Source: Paenibacillus luteus (GTDB lineage: Bacteria; Bacillota; Bacilli; Paenibacillales; Paenibacillaceae). Taken from it: DNA of 64,000 bases. The DNA lies in NCBI RefSeq assembly GCF_006542765.1, contig NZ_SKCD01000022.1:186001-250000 (forward strand), given 5' to 3'. Under the pieces are notes generated by a model. It saw only the letters and a program-made list of their open reading frames with translations. It ran no database searches and had not been told where the DNA came from. Each line of letters opens with the position of its first letter. Position 1 is the stretch's first letter. Positions 9,625-18,112 of this stretch are shown here, one piece after another. Both the position numbers and the translations under genes were made by a program.

Positions 9625-10641
9625 CTATCCGACTAATCCTGAACGTTCAACGCTCTCTACAAAATGTCTTTGCACGAACAAATATAAAATAATGAGCGGC
9701 AGTATAGCCATCAAGACGCTGGTGTTCATCATCATGGACATAAAGAACGGGTCCTGAACGTAGGATGCCGTTGCCGCCTGTTCCCCTCCGCTAAGGTAAG
9801 TAGCAATTGCATATCCAGATGAAGACATCATTGAGGACATGATCTTCGGTTCATTCAAGTACATATTTGTAAAAAAGGAATCATTCCACTGCCATACAAA
9901 AGAGAACAGCATGACCGTTACCATTGAAGGGATCGCATTGGGCAAAATAACTCTACTGAACGTTGTAAAGTATCCGGCTCCATCAACATAAGCGGCTTCT
10001 TCAATTTCTCGCGGAATTCCTTTGAAAAACTGGCGGAAGATATACACGTATAAACCCGTCTTCACGCCCATGCCGAGAACCGCAGAAATAATAAACGGCC
10101 AATAGGAGTTGATTAGATTGGCGGATTGGCCGCTAATCAGCTCGATTACTCCAAAAAAATCAAAATTTTTGAAATTCAAATAAAGCGGAATCATAATCGT
10201 ATTGGGCGGCACTAAAATCGTAAACACAACTGCCCCAAATAAAAGGCTGCTTCCCCTGAACTTCACCCTCGCAAAACCGTATCCGGCAAGCACGCAGGTA
10301 ATCGTTTGCAGCAGCATAACCGTGGAAGATAGAAATAGCGTATTGAGCAGAACACGCGGATAGTTCATCGCATTGAACACGAGCTTGAAGTTATCGAGCG
10401 TAAATGCCTTTGGCACCCAAATGACGGTGGAATCATATAAATCGTCCATACTTTTGAACGCGATCGATAACTTCAATAGAATTGGGTAAATGATAACAAA
10501 CGCTATACCAAAAATGAGCACGAATCGGACGAGAACCCATATCCATTTTTTTACGAACTCAACCCAATAGGCAGTGGATGCTATGCGCTGCATTCGATCC
10601 GCTCTCGCCTGCCGCTGCTGCACTGTGTTTTCTGTCTTCAT
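9625..10641 (-). CDS. CUT1 sugar ABC transporter permease (MalG type)
   Basis: Integral membrane protein of 338 residues with six predicted membrane segments and the cytoplasmic EAA loop (EEAAYVDGAGYFTTFSRVIL, about 225-245) that contacts the ATPase. It pairs with the permease encoded just upstream. The ATG at 10641 has an AAGGAGTG site; the longer reading to 10671 lacks one. Long loops around the EAA motif and near the C-terminus (EQAATASYVQDPF) are somewhat larger than in textbook MalG proteins. The substrate is presumably an oligosaccharide released by the GH30-GH43 enzyme encoded next. Confidence 0.9.
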   Translation of the reverse strand: MKTENTVQQRQARADRMQRIASTAYWVEFVKKWIWVLVRFVLIFGIAFVIIYPILLKLSIAFKSMDDLYDSTVIWVPKAFTLDNFKLVFNAMNYPRVLLNTLFLSSTVMLLQTITCVLAGYGFARVKFRGSSLLFGAVVFTILVPPNTIMIPLYLNFKNFDFFGVIELISGQSANLINSYWPFIISAVLGMGVKTGLYVYIFRQFFKGIPREIEEAAYVDGAGYFTTFSRVILPNAIPSMVTVMLFSFVWQWNDSFFTNMYLNEPKIMSSMMSSSGYAIATYLSGGEQAATASYVQDPFFMSMMMNTSVLMAILPLIILYLFVQRHFVESVERSGLVG

Positions 10642-10700
10642 GTAAACACTCCTTAAATGTTTGCAGAGCAAACCTACTTCGTAAGCATACGCCTAAACCG

Positions 10701-11600
10701 CTAATCTTGGTAAAAGACCTTGCGCGACACGATTGATGTCGTGATCCATAGCACAAGCGCAATGACGGCAAAATACATCCATGCCATAGCGGCGCTGAGA
10801 CCAAAATCAAAGCTTTTGAAAGCCGTATCCACCACTAGCCGGCTCGTATCATCGCTGATAAAGCTATCGATTATCGTATAAACCAGATTCGTCAAAATCA
10901 GCGGGCTGATCATAGGAAACGTAATTTTCCAAAAAGCCTCATAGCCGGTAGAGCCTTCGATCTTGGCAGCCTCGTACAAGGAGGGAGAAATCGACTGAAG
11001 ACCCGCCAGGAAAATCAAAATTTGTACGCCGGATTGACTGACGATCTCATAGATTCGGCTGACAGCCCCGGTCAAATACTCCACAAAGGTAATATTGATG
11101 CCGGATTCGATGAGCATAACGGTCAGCTCTAAATTTTTCATAACGGACAAGCCGCCACCGGTCGAATCGCTCGCGCTTCGGACGACGGATTGCATTAAAT
11201 CTCCGTTCTCGATGCTTGCGATAATTCCTGACGCCAGAATAACAGGTAGGAAGAAGATTGCCCGCGCGAGCACCCGTCCTCTAAACTTTTGATTGAGAAG
11301 AACCGCAAAAAATAAACTGAAAATAATTATAAGCGGTGTGTTGACCGCAATGTTAATCACAGATTCAGTCAATATCCTGACATACGATTCATGCGACAGC
11401 AAGGCTTCCCGGTAGTTGGACAAGCCGATAAACTTCAGGCTGAAGCCCTCATCCGTAATCTGCAAATTGCTTAAGCTGTAACGGAACGAGGACAACAGCG
11501 GAATCATGAACAGGAACAAGAATCCTATAAACCAGGGAAGTATGAAATAGAGTCCGTAGTATCTGTTTTTCTGCTCAAGCGAAAGCTTCTTGAACTTCAT
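10701..11600 (-). CDS. CUT1 sugar ABC transporter permease (MalF type)
   Basis: Integral membrane protein of 299 residues beginning with a charged stretch and a first membrane helix (YFILPWFIGFLFLFMIPLLSS). The EAA loop reads LYEAAKIEGSTGYEAFWKITFP. An extra extracytoplasmic stretch of about 50 residues (ENGDLMQSVVRSASDSTGGG to YLTGAVSRIYEIV) separates the middle helices and makes it longer than minimal members. Its ATG overlaps the stop of the DUF5696 gene by four bases (ATGA), indicating translational coupling. The partner is the MalG-type permease at 9625-10641. Confidence 0.9.
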   Translation of the reverse strand: MKFKKLSLEQKNRYYGLYFILPWFIGFLFLFMIPLLSSFRYSLSNLQITDEGFSLKFIGLSNYREALLSHESYVRILTESVINIAVNTPLIIIFSLFFAVLLNQKFRGRVLARAIFFLPVILASGIIASIENGDLMQSVVRSASDSTGGGLSVMKNLELTVMLIESGINITFVEYLTGAVSRIYEIVSQSGVQILIFLAGLQSISPSLYEAAKIEGSTGYEAFWKITFPMISPLILTNLVYTIIDSFISDDTSRLVVDTAFKSFDFGLSAAMAWMYFAVIALVLWITTSIVSRKVFYQD

Positions 11601-14179
11601 CGCTCCCTTTCACCTCCAACCCAATAATTCTTTGCCCCCACAATTATGCCGTTCACGTTCGATTCCTCATCGTTATAATTGACGATAATCGTTTTGCCTT
11701 TCTCGAATGTAGTCTGATACACCCCGCTCGTCAGCAACCGATGATCGATAATTGTTTGGGACTGTACATCATGCAGCACTGCGTTTAGCTCGCGATATCT
11801 TTGTGCCGCTTCATCGATCCATAGGCGGTAATCAGCAGAATACAAGTGATCGAACGGCGTCATCTTTATCGCCGACGAATCCGCATTAAACCATGTGTAA
11901 CTAATGGCGGAGCCGGTTTCGAGCGCCTTCAAGAAGTTGTACGTAGAATCCTGATCATCCGCCATGTTCCAGGCCATACCCGCGTAATAAACATAACCGT
12001 GGAACACCAACTGAAAGAAGGGAACGGCTTCGTCAGTAATGATAAAGCTGCTGCTTGTCATCGGCGCATCTACAATATGCTTTGCATAGGAGGCTGCATA
12101 GGCATTGCCGCCTTCCACCAATAGTTCCTCTACAGCACCACTCATTTGCTGGAGCTGTTCAACGACAATCCCCTTCGAATCTTCGCGATTGATAACATTG
12201 TCACGATTGAAGTCGGAATTCAGCTTGCTGCCAAAGTCACTTAGCGACAATCCAGTGAGCTGAAGCTTCTCATAGTCCTTCATAAATCCACCCACCACTT
12301 CCGGCAGCGACTTCGGACTTAGTACATAACCCGGCTCTAGGTAGTCTTCTTCTTTGAAGTTGGCAAAGCTGTACGGATAAACTTTCGCCAGCTTGCCCGT
12401 AATAAATCGTGAAGCCTGCGATTTTTTGAAGCCATCCGATTGCGGTGCTGCTTCAAGGAAGGCTGCGTCAGGGAACAAGGAGATCCGGTTCGCATCCGCA
12501 TAAGCTTTCAGCTTTTTCAAGCCTTTGCTTCCTCCAAGCTTCTTGTCGACGGAAATGGATTTGGCAAGGTCATTGTTGATGCCGCCGTTGAACCAACCTG
12601 TATAACGCAGCTTGATGTTGTCAATTCCCAGTTCCAACAATTCGCCCAATAGGAATTCCGCCTGCTCAAAGGTCGTAAGAGGCTCATAGGCGTTATAGGG
12701 AATGCCCAGGAAAAACTTCTTTTTCGGTATGCCGCCTATAAGCTCGGCATAGAATGGAACCCCCTCTTCGTTCTTAATCCTAGTTAGTCCCACTTGCTTG
12801 ATCAAATAATTACGGTAATGCGCAGCCATCCCGGAGTAGCTTGCATCCTCGGCGCCGAGAAACCCGTAGCGAACGCTAATCTCGCCTTGGAAAGGCTCTG
12901 CTTGGAACTTCTTAACCGTACTGGAGCGCCACCCATTCGTGAGCGTAACCTCCTCAAGCTTAAGAAGCGTAAAGCTAGGAGACACCGTATTATAGACGTT
13001 CAGCCTGCCGCTTATATCAGCATCGATTGATGCGACAGCATCTCCCTCTTCAATGATGCCAACGAATGCCCGGTCCTTGTATTTCATCCCGAATATAGGC
13101 AATCGCGCAGCTTCATCATTCTGAATTCGAATCTGCTGGCTAATGGACGAATCTGTTCCGTATAAATCTTTATGGAACGGAGCTGCATATGTTTTTTCAT
13201 TGTTGAACCGGATGAGTGAACCCGATCCGTCCGGAACGAGCGTATAGCCTTCATCCTCGCGTCCGCTGGCGCCAAAGAACGGCAACAGGGAAATCGATTG
13301 AATTTTCAGAGATTCTGGATATTCGATTCCGCCCGATTCAATCCCCACTTTCAGTTGCTCTCCATCAAGCCGATAATGGAGAGGGATCTTAACCAAGAGC
13401 TGGTCAGCAGCGGTTATGCCAAACGCGGCGTTATCAATCGCTTTCTGTTCTTCGTTGTAGCCGACCTTTTCGAAAGCATCCATGACCTTCTTTAATCCAA
13501 CCCCCTTGAGGGAAGAGTCCCGTCTTTCGTAATGCTTCTCTTGCTCATTGTATTTAAAACGTTTTTCAACTTCTCTTTTTTCTCCCTTATCTTCGAGTTT
13601 GTTTAAAATGAGCGTTTGAAATCTTTCCTCACTAATATACTTCGGAATCGCATCGATATCGCTTTTGGCTTCCCCTAGCGTATAATCGATATTCAAGCCG
13701 TCATTTACCTTCTCTAAGGCAAATTGGCCGTTCTGAACACTGTGCGTATAATTGTCAAACTTCAATGAATTACCCGCACTGTCCAAATAAGATATTTCGA
13801 CCTGCACATTCAGCTTCGCTTTGTTATAGCCTGTAGCGACCTTGTCATCTTCGCGATTTTGCGGATTGGAATACCAGATCGCTCCGCTGCGCTTGTCCTC
13901 AACAGCGATTTCTGTCGTTGACATATTGGCGTATAAAATCAAAAATTCATTCTCTGCCACATTTTCCATACCTTCAGCTACACTTTCCGTCTTACTGACA
14001 CCGACGCTCGCAGCCTCAACCTCAACAGTCTGATCGTCGCCCGGCTCGGAAGCGGACGCCGCTTCTGCCTCTAAACCGGACACCGCCACCGAAGTAGGTT
14101 CTGCGAAATTGGTGCCTTGGGATATTAGCAAGCAGCAGGTAATGGCTGCTGTCATAATGATCGCAAGTCTTCGCTTCAC
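11597..14179 (-). CDS. DUF5696 domain protein, exported
   Basis: Protein of 860 residues from a GTG start at 14179, chosen because of the AAAGGGGGCC site before it and because it opens a proper signal peptide (KRRLAIIMTAAITCCLLI). The longer reading to 14293 runs into the Yip1 gene. After a low-complexity Glu/Ala/Ser spacer comes a beta-rich N-terminal region (WYSNPQNRED, VPDGSGSLIRFNNEK). A large segment (about 500-800) then alternates beta and alpha like a TIM barrel (IDNIKLRYTGWFNGG, FPDAAFLEA, LSLSDFGSKLN). The family has no assigned function; the barrel-like pattern and the operon suggest a glycosidase-like or glycan-binding role (inference). No C-terminal anchor is visible. It is translationally coupled to the downstream permease gene. 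Confidence 0.8.
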   Translation of the reverse strand: MKRRLAIIMTAAITCCLLISQGTNFAEPTSVAVSGLEAEAASASEPGDDQTVEVEAASVGVSKTESVAEGMENVAENEFLILYANMSTTEIAVEDKRSGAIWYSNPQNREDDKVATGYNKAKLNVQVEISYLDSAGNSLKFDNYTHSVQNGQFALEKVNDGLNIDYTLGEAKSDIDAIPKYISEERFQTLILNKLEDKGEKREVEKRFKYNEQEKHYERRDSSLKGVGLKKVMDAFEKVGYNEEQKAIDNAAFGITAADQLLVKIPLHYRLDGEQLKVGIESGGIEYPESLKIQSISLLPFFGASGREDEGYTLVPDGSGSLIRFNNEKTYAAPFHKDLYGTDSSISQQIRIQNDEAARLPIFGMKYKDRAFVGIIEEGDAVASIDADISGRLNVYNTVSPSFTLLKLEEVTLTNGWRSSTVKKFQAEPFQGEISVRYGFLGAEDASYSGMAAHYRNYLIKQVGLTRIKNEEGVPFYAELIGGIPKKKFFLGIPYNAYEPLTTFEQAEFLLGELLELGIDNIKLRYTGWFNGGINNDLAKSISVDKKLGGSKGLKKLKAYADANRISLFPDAAFLEAAPQSDGFKKSQASRFITGKLAKVYPYSFANFKEEDYLEPGYVLSPKSLPEVVGGFMKDYEKLQLTGLSLSDFGSKLNSDFNRDNVINREDSKGIVVEQLQQMSGAVEELLVEGGNAYAASYAKHIVDAPMTSSSFIITDEAVPFFQLVFHGYVYYAGMAWNMADDQDSTYNFLKALETGSAISYTWFNADSSAIKMTPFDHLYSADYRLWIDEAAQRYRELNAVLHDVQSQTIIDHRLLTSGVYQTTFEKGKTIIVNYNDEESNVNGIIVGAKNYWVGGERER

Positions 14180-14201
14180 CGCTTGGCCCCCTTTCTCATG
14201 C

Positions 14202-14819
14202 TCACAATGAAAGTTCCAGATAGATCGTGTATACAAACCCAATGATTTGTTGAATGAGGCTGAAGAACAACAGCCCCAAAAAAATGATGACACCCATGAC
14301 CACGACAGTTAACAGCATCGTCATGATGGTCTTCATAACCGTATATTGATGAACCGTCATCGTTCCGATAAACAGCAGCCAAACAAACCATAGCGTAGCC
14401 GCTGATTCCAGCAAATAATAAAATGAAGCCTCACGCAGCGAAATGACATTGCTGAGCAACAAATTGGGCAAGTAGACCAAGATCAAAGGGAGCATGGCGT
14501 AACCTGTGGCGATGACAATTTCCTTAAATTTCCCTTCACCGTCCATCAGTGTGGTGAGCGACCAATTCGCGACGCACCAGAGTAAGAATGGGAGGACAAT
14601 GTATTTCAACTCGTCAATGCTGTTTAAATCGAGCGGGTAATTAAAGTTGACTACATAACCGGAATACTGGCGTTTCAGTATCATCATTACTGTTACGCCG
14701 AACAAGATGGCTAGTGCGATTCTAAGTTTCCCTTTATTCTCGTATTTCAGATCCCAAAAACCGTCAAAGGGATGAAAAGCGACGTGCAGCGTGTACTTAG
14801 CGTCCTTGAGAAACTGCAT
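14202..14819 (-). CDS. Yip1-family integral membrane protein
   Basis: Polytopic membrane protein of 205 residues with about five hydrophobic segments (for example IALAILFGVTVMMIL, YIVLPFLLWCVANWSL, YAMLPLILVYLPNLLL, TMLLTVVVMGVIIFLG). The N-terminal FLKDAKYTLHVAFHPFDGFWDLKYE stretch and the conserved YAMLP match the bacterial Yip1/YIPF family (PF04893). The biochemical function of the bacterial members is unknown. The gene overlaps the end of the NHL gene by 23 bases. Its fixed place between NHL and DUF5696 genes inside a transporter operon suggests a membrane platform for those exported proteins (inference). Confidence 0.8.
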   Translation of the reverse strand: MQFLKDAKYTLHVAFHPFDGFWDLKYENKGKLRIALAILFGVTVMMILKRQYSGYVVNFNYPLDLNSIDELKYIVLPFLLWCVANWSLTTLMDGEGKFKEIVIATGYAMLPLILVYLPNLLLSNVISLREASFYYLLESAATLWFVWLLFIGTMTVHQYTVMKTIMTMLLTVVVMGVIIFLGLLFFSLIQQIIGFVYTIYLELSL

Positions 14820-16245
14820 TCTGTTTCATGTCCCCCTTTCTAAGCCTTAGGCTCCGGTGCACGACCATTATAGCCAATATGGAAGCGATCACAATCGTCA
14901 TGTAGATTCCAAAATATTCGCGCATATATTCCCTGCGGTATTTCGTTAACGCTTTGGAATAATATTCTCTGTCGTTGCCCAGCTTCAAATATTTCATGGC
15001 CTGCTTGTATTCGCCTTGACGAAGCATTGATTTTCCGATTCCGACATATGCCATTTCGTAATTGGCGTCAAGCTTCAGCACCTGCTCCCAAAGCTTCGCC
15101 GCATCGTCATGCTTCCCTATGCTGTATAATCCGTTCGCTTCGTTAACTAAAGTTCCAAATTTTGTCGCGGTAAACTCGGTTATCATGCCCAAATCACGAT
15201 CCAGCACGAAGATTCGATTGCCGAAGCTTTCAATTGCTATCGGAGTTTTGAACGTCCCGAGCTGACTGCCGAGTTGTCCGACCACATACAACAGATTGCC
15301 ATCCTCGTTGTAAGTGAATACTCGCCCCCGAGTTGAATCAAGCGTCCGGTAAACTCCATTGCTGCTGACATCGATATCGATGAAAGCTGATCGGTCTCTA
15401 GTGAAATCGCCTATCGGCCCCCATGCCCCATTCACACGAAGCACATCGATGCCGGATGGGTTTAGCTTTTTGACAGGAATTGAAGTTTGCTTGTCAAGGG
15501 TAGTCGTAAAAATAAATCCATTAGAATCGACATCCGTATTATTAAATTCAATCGGAACAAACCGGATCATCTTCTCCCGCTGTTCCTTGGTTGCTACCGT
15601 CTTCCAGAACAAATCAACTGGATCAAATTGAACGGGGTTCGTACCAATAAAGCCGGTAAAATCGCCTTCGCTGTCGAATTCAATAATCCCGTCAAAGACG
15701 CCTCTCGCGACTACGTAGATGCGGCCGGCTTTATCGACGATTACCTTGCGCGGGATATATTCGAAATTGTCGCTAAGCACCTCCGACTTCGGAGCGCCAA
15801 TTTCTCTAATGAATGCTCCGTCGCCATCAAGTACGATGACGCGCCTGTTTTCGGTATCTGCCACAAAAATATGGCCCCCATCGGTAACGAAGATGCCTTC
15901 GGGTTTGTTGAAGCTATCCTGCTTGCCGTTATGGTCAAAGCCTTGAATTTGGCGGATGGCCTTCCACTCGCTGTTAAGCACGACAATTCGCCCGTTGCCG
16001 GAATCCAGAATGTACAAATTGCCGTCCGACGCCATAAACATATCGCTCGGCGTCATCATGGGCCCAATACCTAATTCCTGTCCCGTTATCGCCCTGGAGG
16101 GAAGATAAGCAATTGGCGATTTAACGTCATCTCCCCAATACGAATACGTATATCCCTCATACGGCGCTGCTTGAGCTGGCTTCGGACTTAGGCCGCATAT
16201 CATCATCGCTGCTGCCAGGATCAGAATCGATCGCTTAATTATCAA
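14797..16245 (-). CDS. Membrane-anchored NHL-repeat beta-propeller protein with TPR
   Basis: Protein of 482 residues from a TTG start (GGAGG site nine bases upstream). A signal peptide (residues 1-26, ending AQA-A) is followed by NHL-type repeats from about 55 to 360: DGNLYILDSGNGRIVVLN, GHIFVADTENRRVIVLD, and RIYVVARGVFDGIIEFD. One or two TPR units come next (AAKLWEQVLKLDANYEMAY, about 385-435), then a C-terminal membrane helix (YMTIVIASILAIMVVH). Most of the protein should therefore face outside, tethered near the membrane. Such propellers bind proteins or sugars; none of the usual lactonase catalytic residues can be assigned. It lies between the first permease pair and the Yip1 gene. Confidence 0.82.
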   Translation of the reverse strand: MIIKRSILILAAAMMICGLSPKPAQAAPYEGYTYSYWGDDVKSPIAYLPSRAITGQELGIGPMMTPSDMFMASDGNLYILDSGNGRIVVLNSEWKAIRQIQGFDHNGKQDSFNKPEGIFVTDGGHIFVADTENRRVIVLDGDGAFIREIGAPKSEVLSDNFEYIPRKVIVDKAGRIYVVARGVFDGIIEFDSEGDFTGFIGTNPVQFDPVDLFWKTVATKEQREKMIRFVPIEFNNTDVDSNGFIFTTTLDKQTSIPVKKLNPSGIDVLRVNGAWGPIGDFTRDRSAFIDIDVSSNGVYRTLDSTRGRVFTYNEDGNLLYVVGQLGSQLGTFKTPIAIESFGNRIFVLDRDLGMITEFTATKFGTLVNEANGLYSIGKHDDAAKLWEQVLKLDANYEMAYVGIGKSMLRQGEYKQAMKYLKLGNDREYYSKALTKYRREYMREYFGIYMTIVIASILAIMVVHRSLRLRKGDMKQNAVSQGR

Positions 16246-16265
16246 ACCTATACGCCTCCATCGCT

Positions 16266-17129
16266 TTAGTCCTTCATGCCGGACGAAGCCATCGTTTGAA
16301 TCACATTGCTTTGAGACAACACAAACGTTACGATCGGCACCGTCATGATAATAACCGCAACTGCGGCTCCCACCCCAGCGCGGGCGATACCGCCTTGAAC
16401 GATTTGTCCCATGGCGTAGTGCATCGTCTTAAGCTGTTCACTATAGATAAAACTGCCTCCATCCGTTCCCCACAGCATTTGCATCATCAGGATGAGCAGC
16501 GTAAGCCAAGCTGGCTTGACGAGCGGCATGACGATCTGCCAGAAAATACGGTATTCGCTGGCGCCGTCGATCTTCGCCGCTTCCAGCAGCGCATCCGGTA
16601 TTTGCTCCATAAATTGCTTCATTAAATACAAGCCGAGCGGATACGCGAACGCCGGTACGATAACAGCCTGATACGAATCAATCCATCCCAGGACAGACAT
16701 GATCATATAGTTCGGAATAGCCGTTACATGCGGAGAGAACATCAGCGAAAGGACAATGATCGTAAACAATACTTTATGCCCACGGAATCTGATCTTGGCC
16801 AGCGGGTAAGCCGCAGCCGAAGCGAGCAGAATATGCCCTGCGGTGCCTGCTGCCGTTATAAAAAAGGTATTAAAAATATATCTGGAAAATGGAACCCATG
16901 AGCTCTTCATCACTTGAAACAAATCCATGAAGTTATCAAGTGTCGCATTCCTCACAAACAGCGTTGGCGGGAATACGAACAGCTCATCCAGTGGTTTGAA
17001 CGCATTATTAATGACATAGATCAACGGCACTGCCATAAAGGCTCCGAACAGACCCAGCAACAGGAACAGCATGATGTCTACCTGCCAAGAGCGGTTTACC
17101 CTTTTTTTGAGACTTATAGCCAGCTTCAT
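16266..17129 (-). CDS. CUT1 sugar ABC transporter permease (MalG type)
   Basis: Membrane protein of 287 residues with six membrane helices. The EAA loop reads LLEAAKIDGASEYRIFWQIVMP. The ATG at 17129 opens the classical N-terminus (KLAISLKKRVNRSWQVDIMLFLLLG) and stands five bases after the stop of the MalF-type gene with a GGTGGGGGA site. The longer frame up to 17408 is the upstream gene read in the wrong frame. It forms a pair with 17135-18100 and probably uses the 975-residue binding protein encoded two genes upstream. Confidence 0.92.
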   Translation of the reverse strand: MKLAISLKKRVNRSWQVDIMLFLLLGLFGAFMAVPLIYVINNAFKPLDELFVFPPTLFVRNATLDNFMDLFQVMKSSWVPFSRYIFNTFFITAAGTAGHILLASAAAYPLAKIRFRGHKVLFTIIVLSLMFSPHVTAIPNYMIMSVLGWIDSYQAVIVPAFAYPLGLYLMKQFMEQIPDALLEAAKIDGASEYRIFWQIVMPLVKPAWLTLLILMMQMLWGTDGGSFIYSEQLKTMHYAMGQIVQGGIARAGVGAAVAVIIMTVPIVTFVLSQSNVIQTMASSGMKD

Positions 17130-17134
17130 CGAGC

Positions 17135-18100
17135 CTATTCCCCCACCCTCTTCAGCAACTTTTGAACGGCCAGATTCGAGCCCAGCATTAGAATAAACAG
17201 CACGGTTGCAATGGCGGATGCATAACCCATTTCGAACCGAATCGTGCCGTAATCCACCAAGTGGGTAACGATCGTATGAGCTCCATACTGCACGCTCGGG
17301 AAGCCGGCAAGAGCCATCGCGACGTCCGCTACCGCAAGGGAAGACGTAATCTGAATGACAGCGCCGAACATCAACTGAGGCCGCATCGAAGGGAGCGTAA
17401 TAAACCAAAGCTCCTGCCAGCGGTTTTTAACCCCGTCCACCGCCCCAGCCTCGTACAACGTACGGTCAACCGTCTGCAAGCCGGCAATGAACGCCAGAAA
17501 GCTGGTGCCCAGACTGAGCCACAATTGGACAAGCATAATGATACCAAGCATATATTTCGGATTCTGAAGCCATAGAATCGGCTCGTAGATGATCCCGATC
17601 TTCATTAGCAATCCGTTCATGATGCCGTATGAATCGCCGGAAAAAATAATTTGCCATATAAAGAACACATTGCCTGATATCGATGGCGCAAAAAACACGA
17701 GCGTCATAAACGCCCTGACCTTCGGTTTAAGCTCATTAATAAGCCACGCAAAGACAAAACAGGCAATATAGCTGACTGGTCCGGTAATAACGGCAAAAAT
17801 CATCGTATTTTTAAGCCCGATCAGAAATACATCATCGTTCCACAACAGCTTGGAGTAGTTCTCCCAGCCGACCCAGCGTGGCGACTCCAGCATGTTAAAG
17901 CTCGTAAAGCTGAAGAAAATCGATATGACGACCGGGAGTACCGTAAACAACAGGAACAATAACACATATGGAGCCAGCAGAACATAAGCATGTCGATCCC
18001 GCTTTATGTCCTTGGCAAACAGCTCCCACTTCCCTTGCAACCGGGTGGAGCGGCCCTTCGGCTGCATCATCATCTCCGGCGCGATTTTCGTTTTTTGCAA
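17135..18100 (-). CDS. CUT1 sugar ABC transporter permease (MalF type)
   Basis: Membrane protein of 321 residues. An N-terminal cytoplasmic tail of about 35 residues precedes six helices. The EAA loop reads LYEAGAVDGVKNRWQELWFITLP, with Gly in place of the usual second Ala. The start is a TTG with a GGGAGGG site six bases upstream; no ATG in frame offers a better one. It lies 12 bases downstream of the large binding-protein gene, which fits one transcript and one transporter. Confidence 0.9.
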   Translation of the reverse strand: MQKTKIAPEMMMQPKGRSTRLQGKWELFAKDIKRDRHAYVLLAPYVLLFLLFTVLPVVISIFFSFTSFNMLESPRWVGWENYSKLLWNDDVFLIGLKNTMIFAVITGPVSYIACFVFAWLINELKPKVRAFMTLVFFAPSISGNVFFIWQIIFSGDSYGIMNGLLMKIGIIYEPILWLQNPKYMLGIIMLVQLWLSLGTSFLAFIAGLQTVDRTLYEAGAVDGVKNRWQELWFITLPSMRPQLMFGAVIQITSSLAVADVAMALAGFPSVQYGAHTIVTHLVDYGTIRFEMGYASAIATVLFILMLGSNLAVQKLLKRVGE

Positions 18101-18112
18101 AAGAGTCCCTCC

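Noticed and set aside
15487-16074. 195-codon plus-strand reading frame
   Set aside because: Antisense to the NHL-repeat gene, no start signals.
17130-17408. N-terminal extension of the MalG-type permease gene
   Set aside because: It is the upstream MalF-type gene read in another frame; the Cys/Arg-rich translation does not look like protein.
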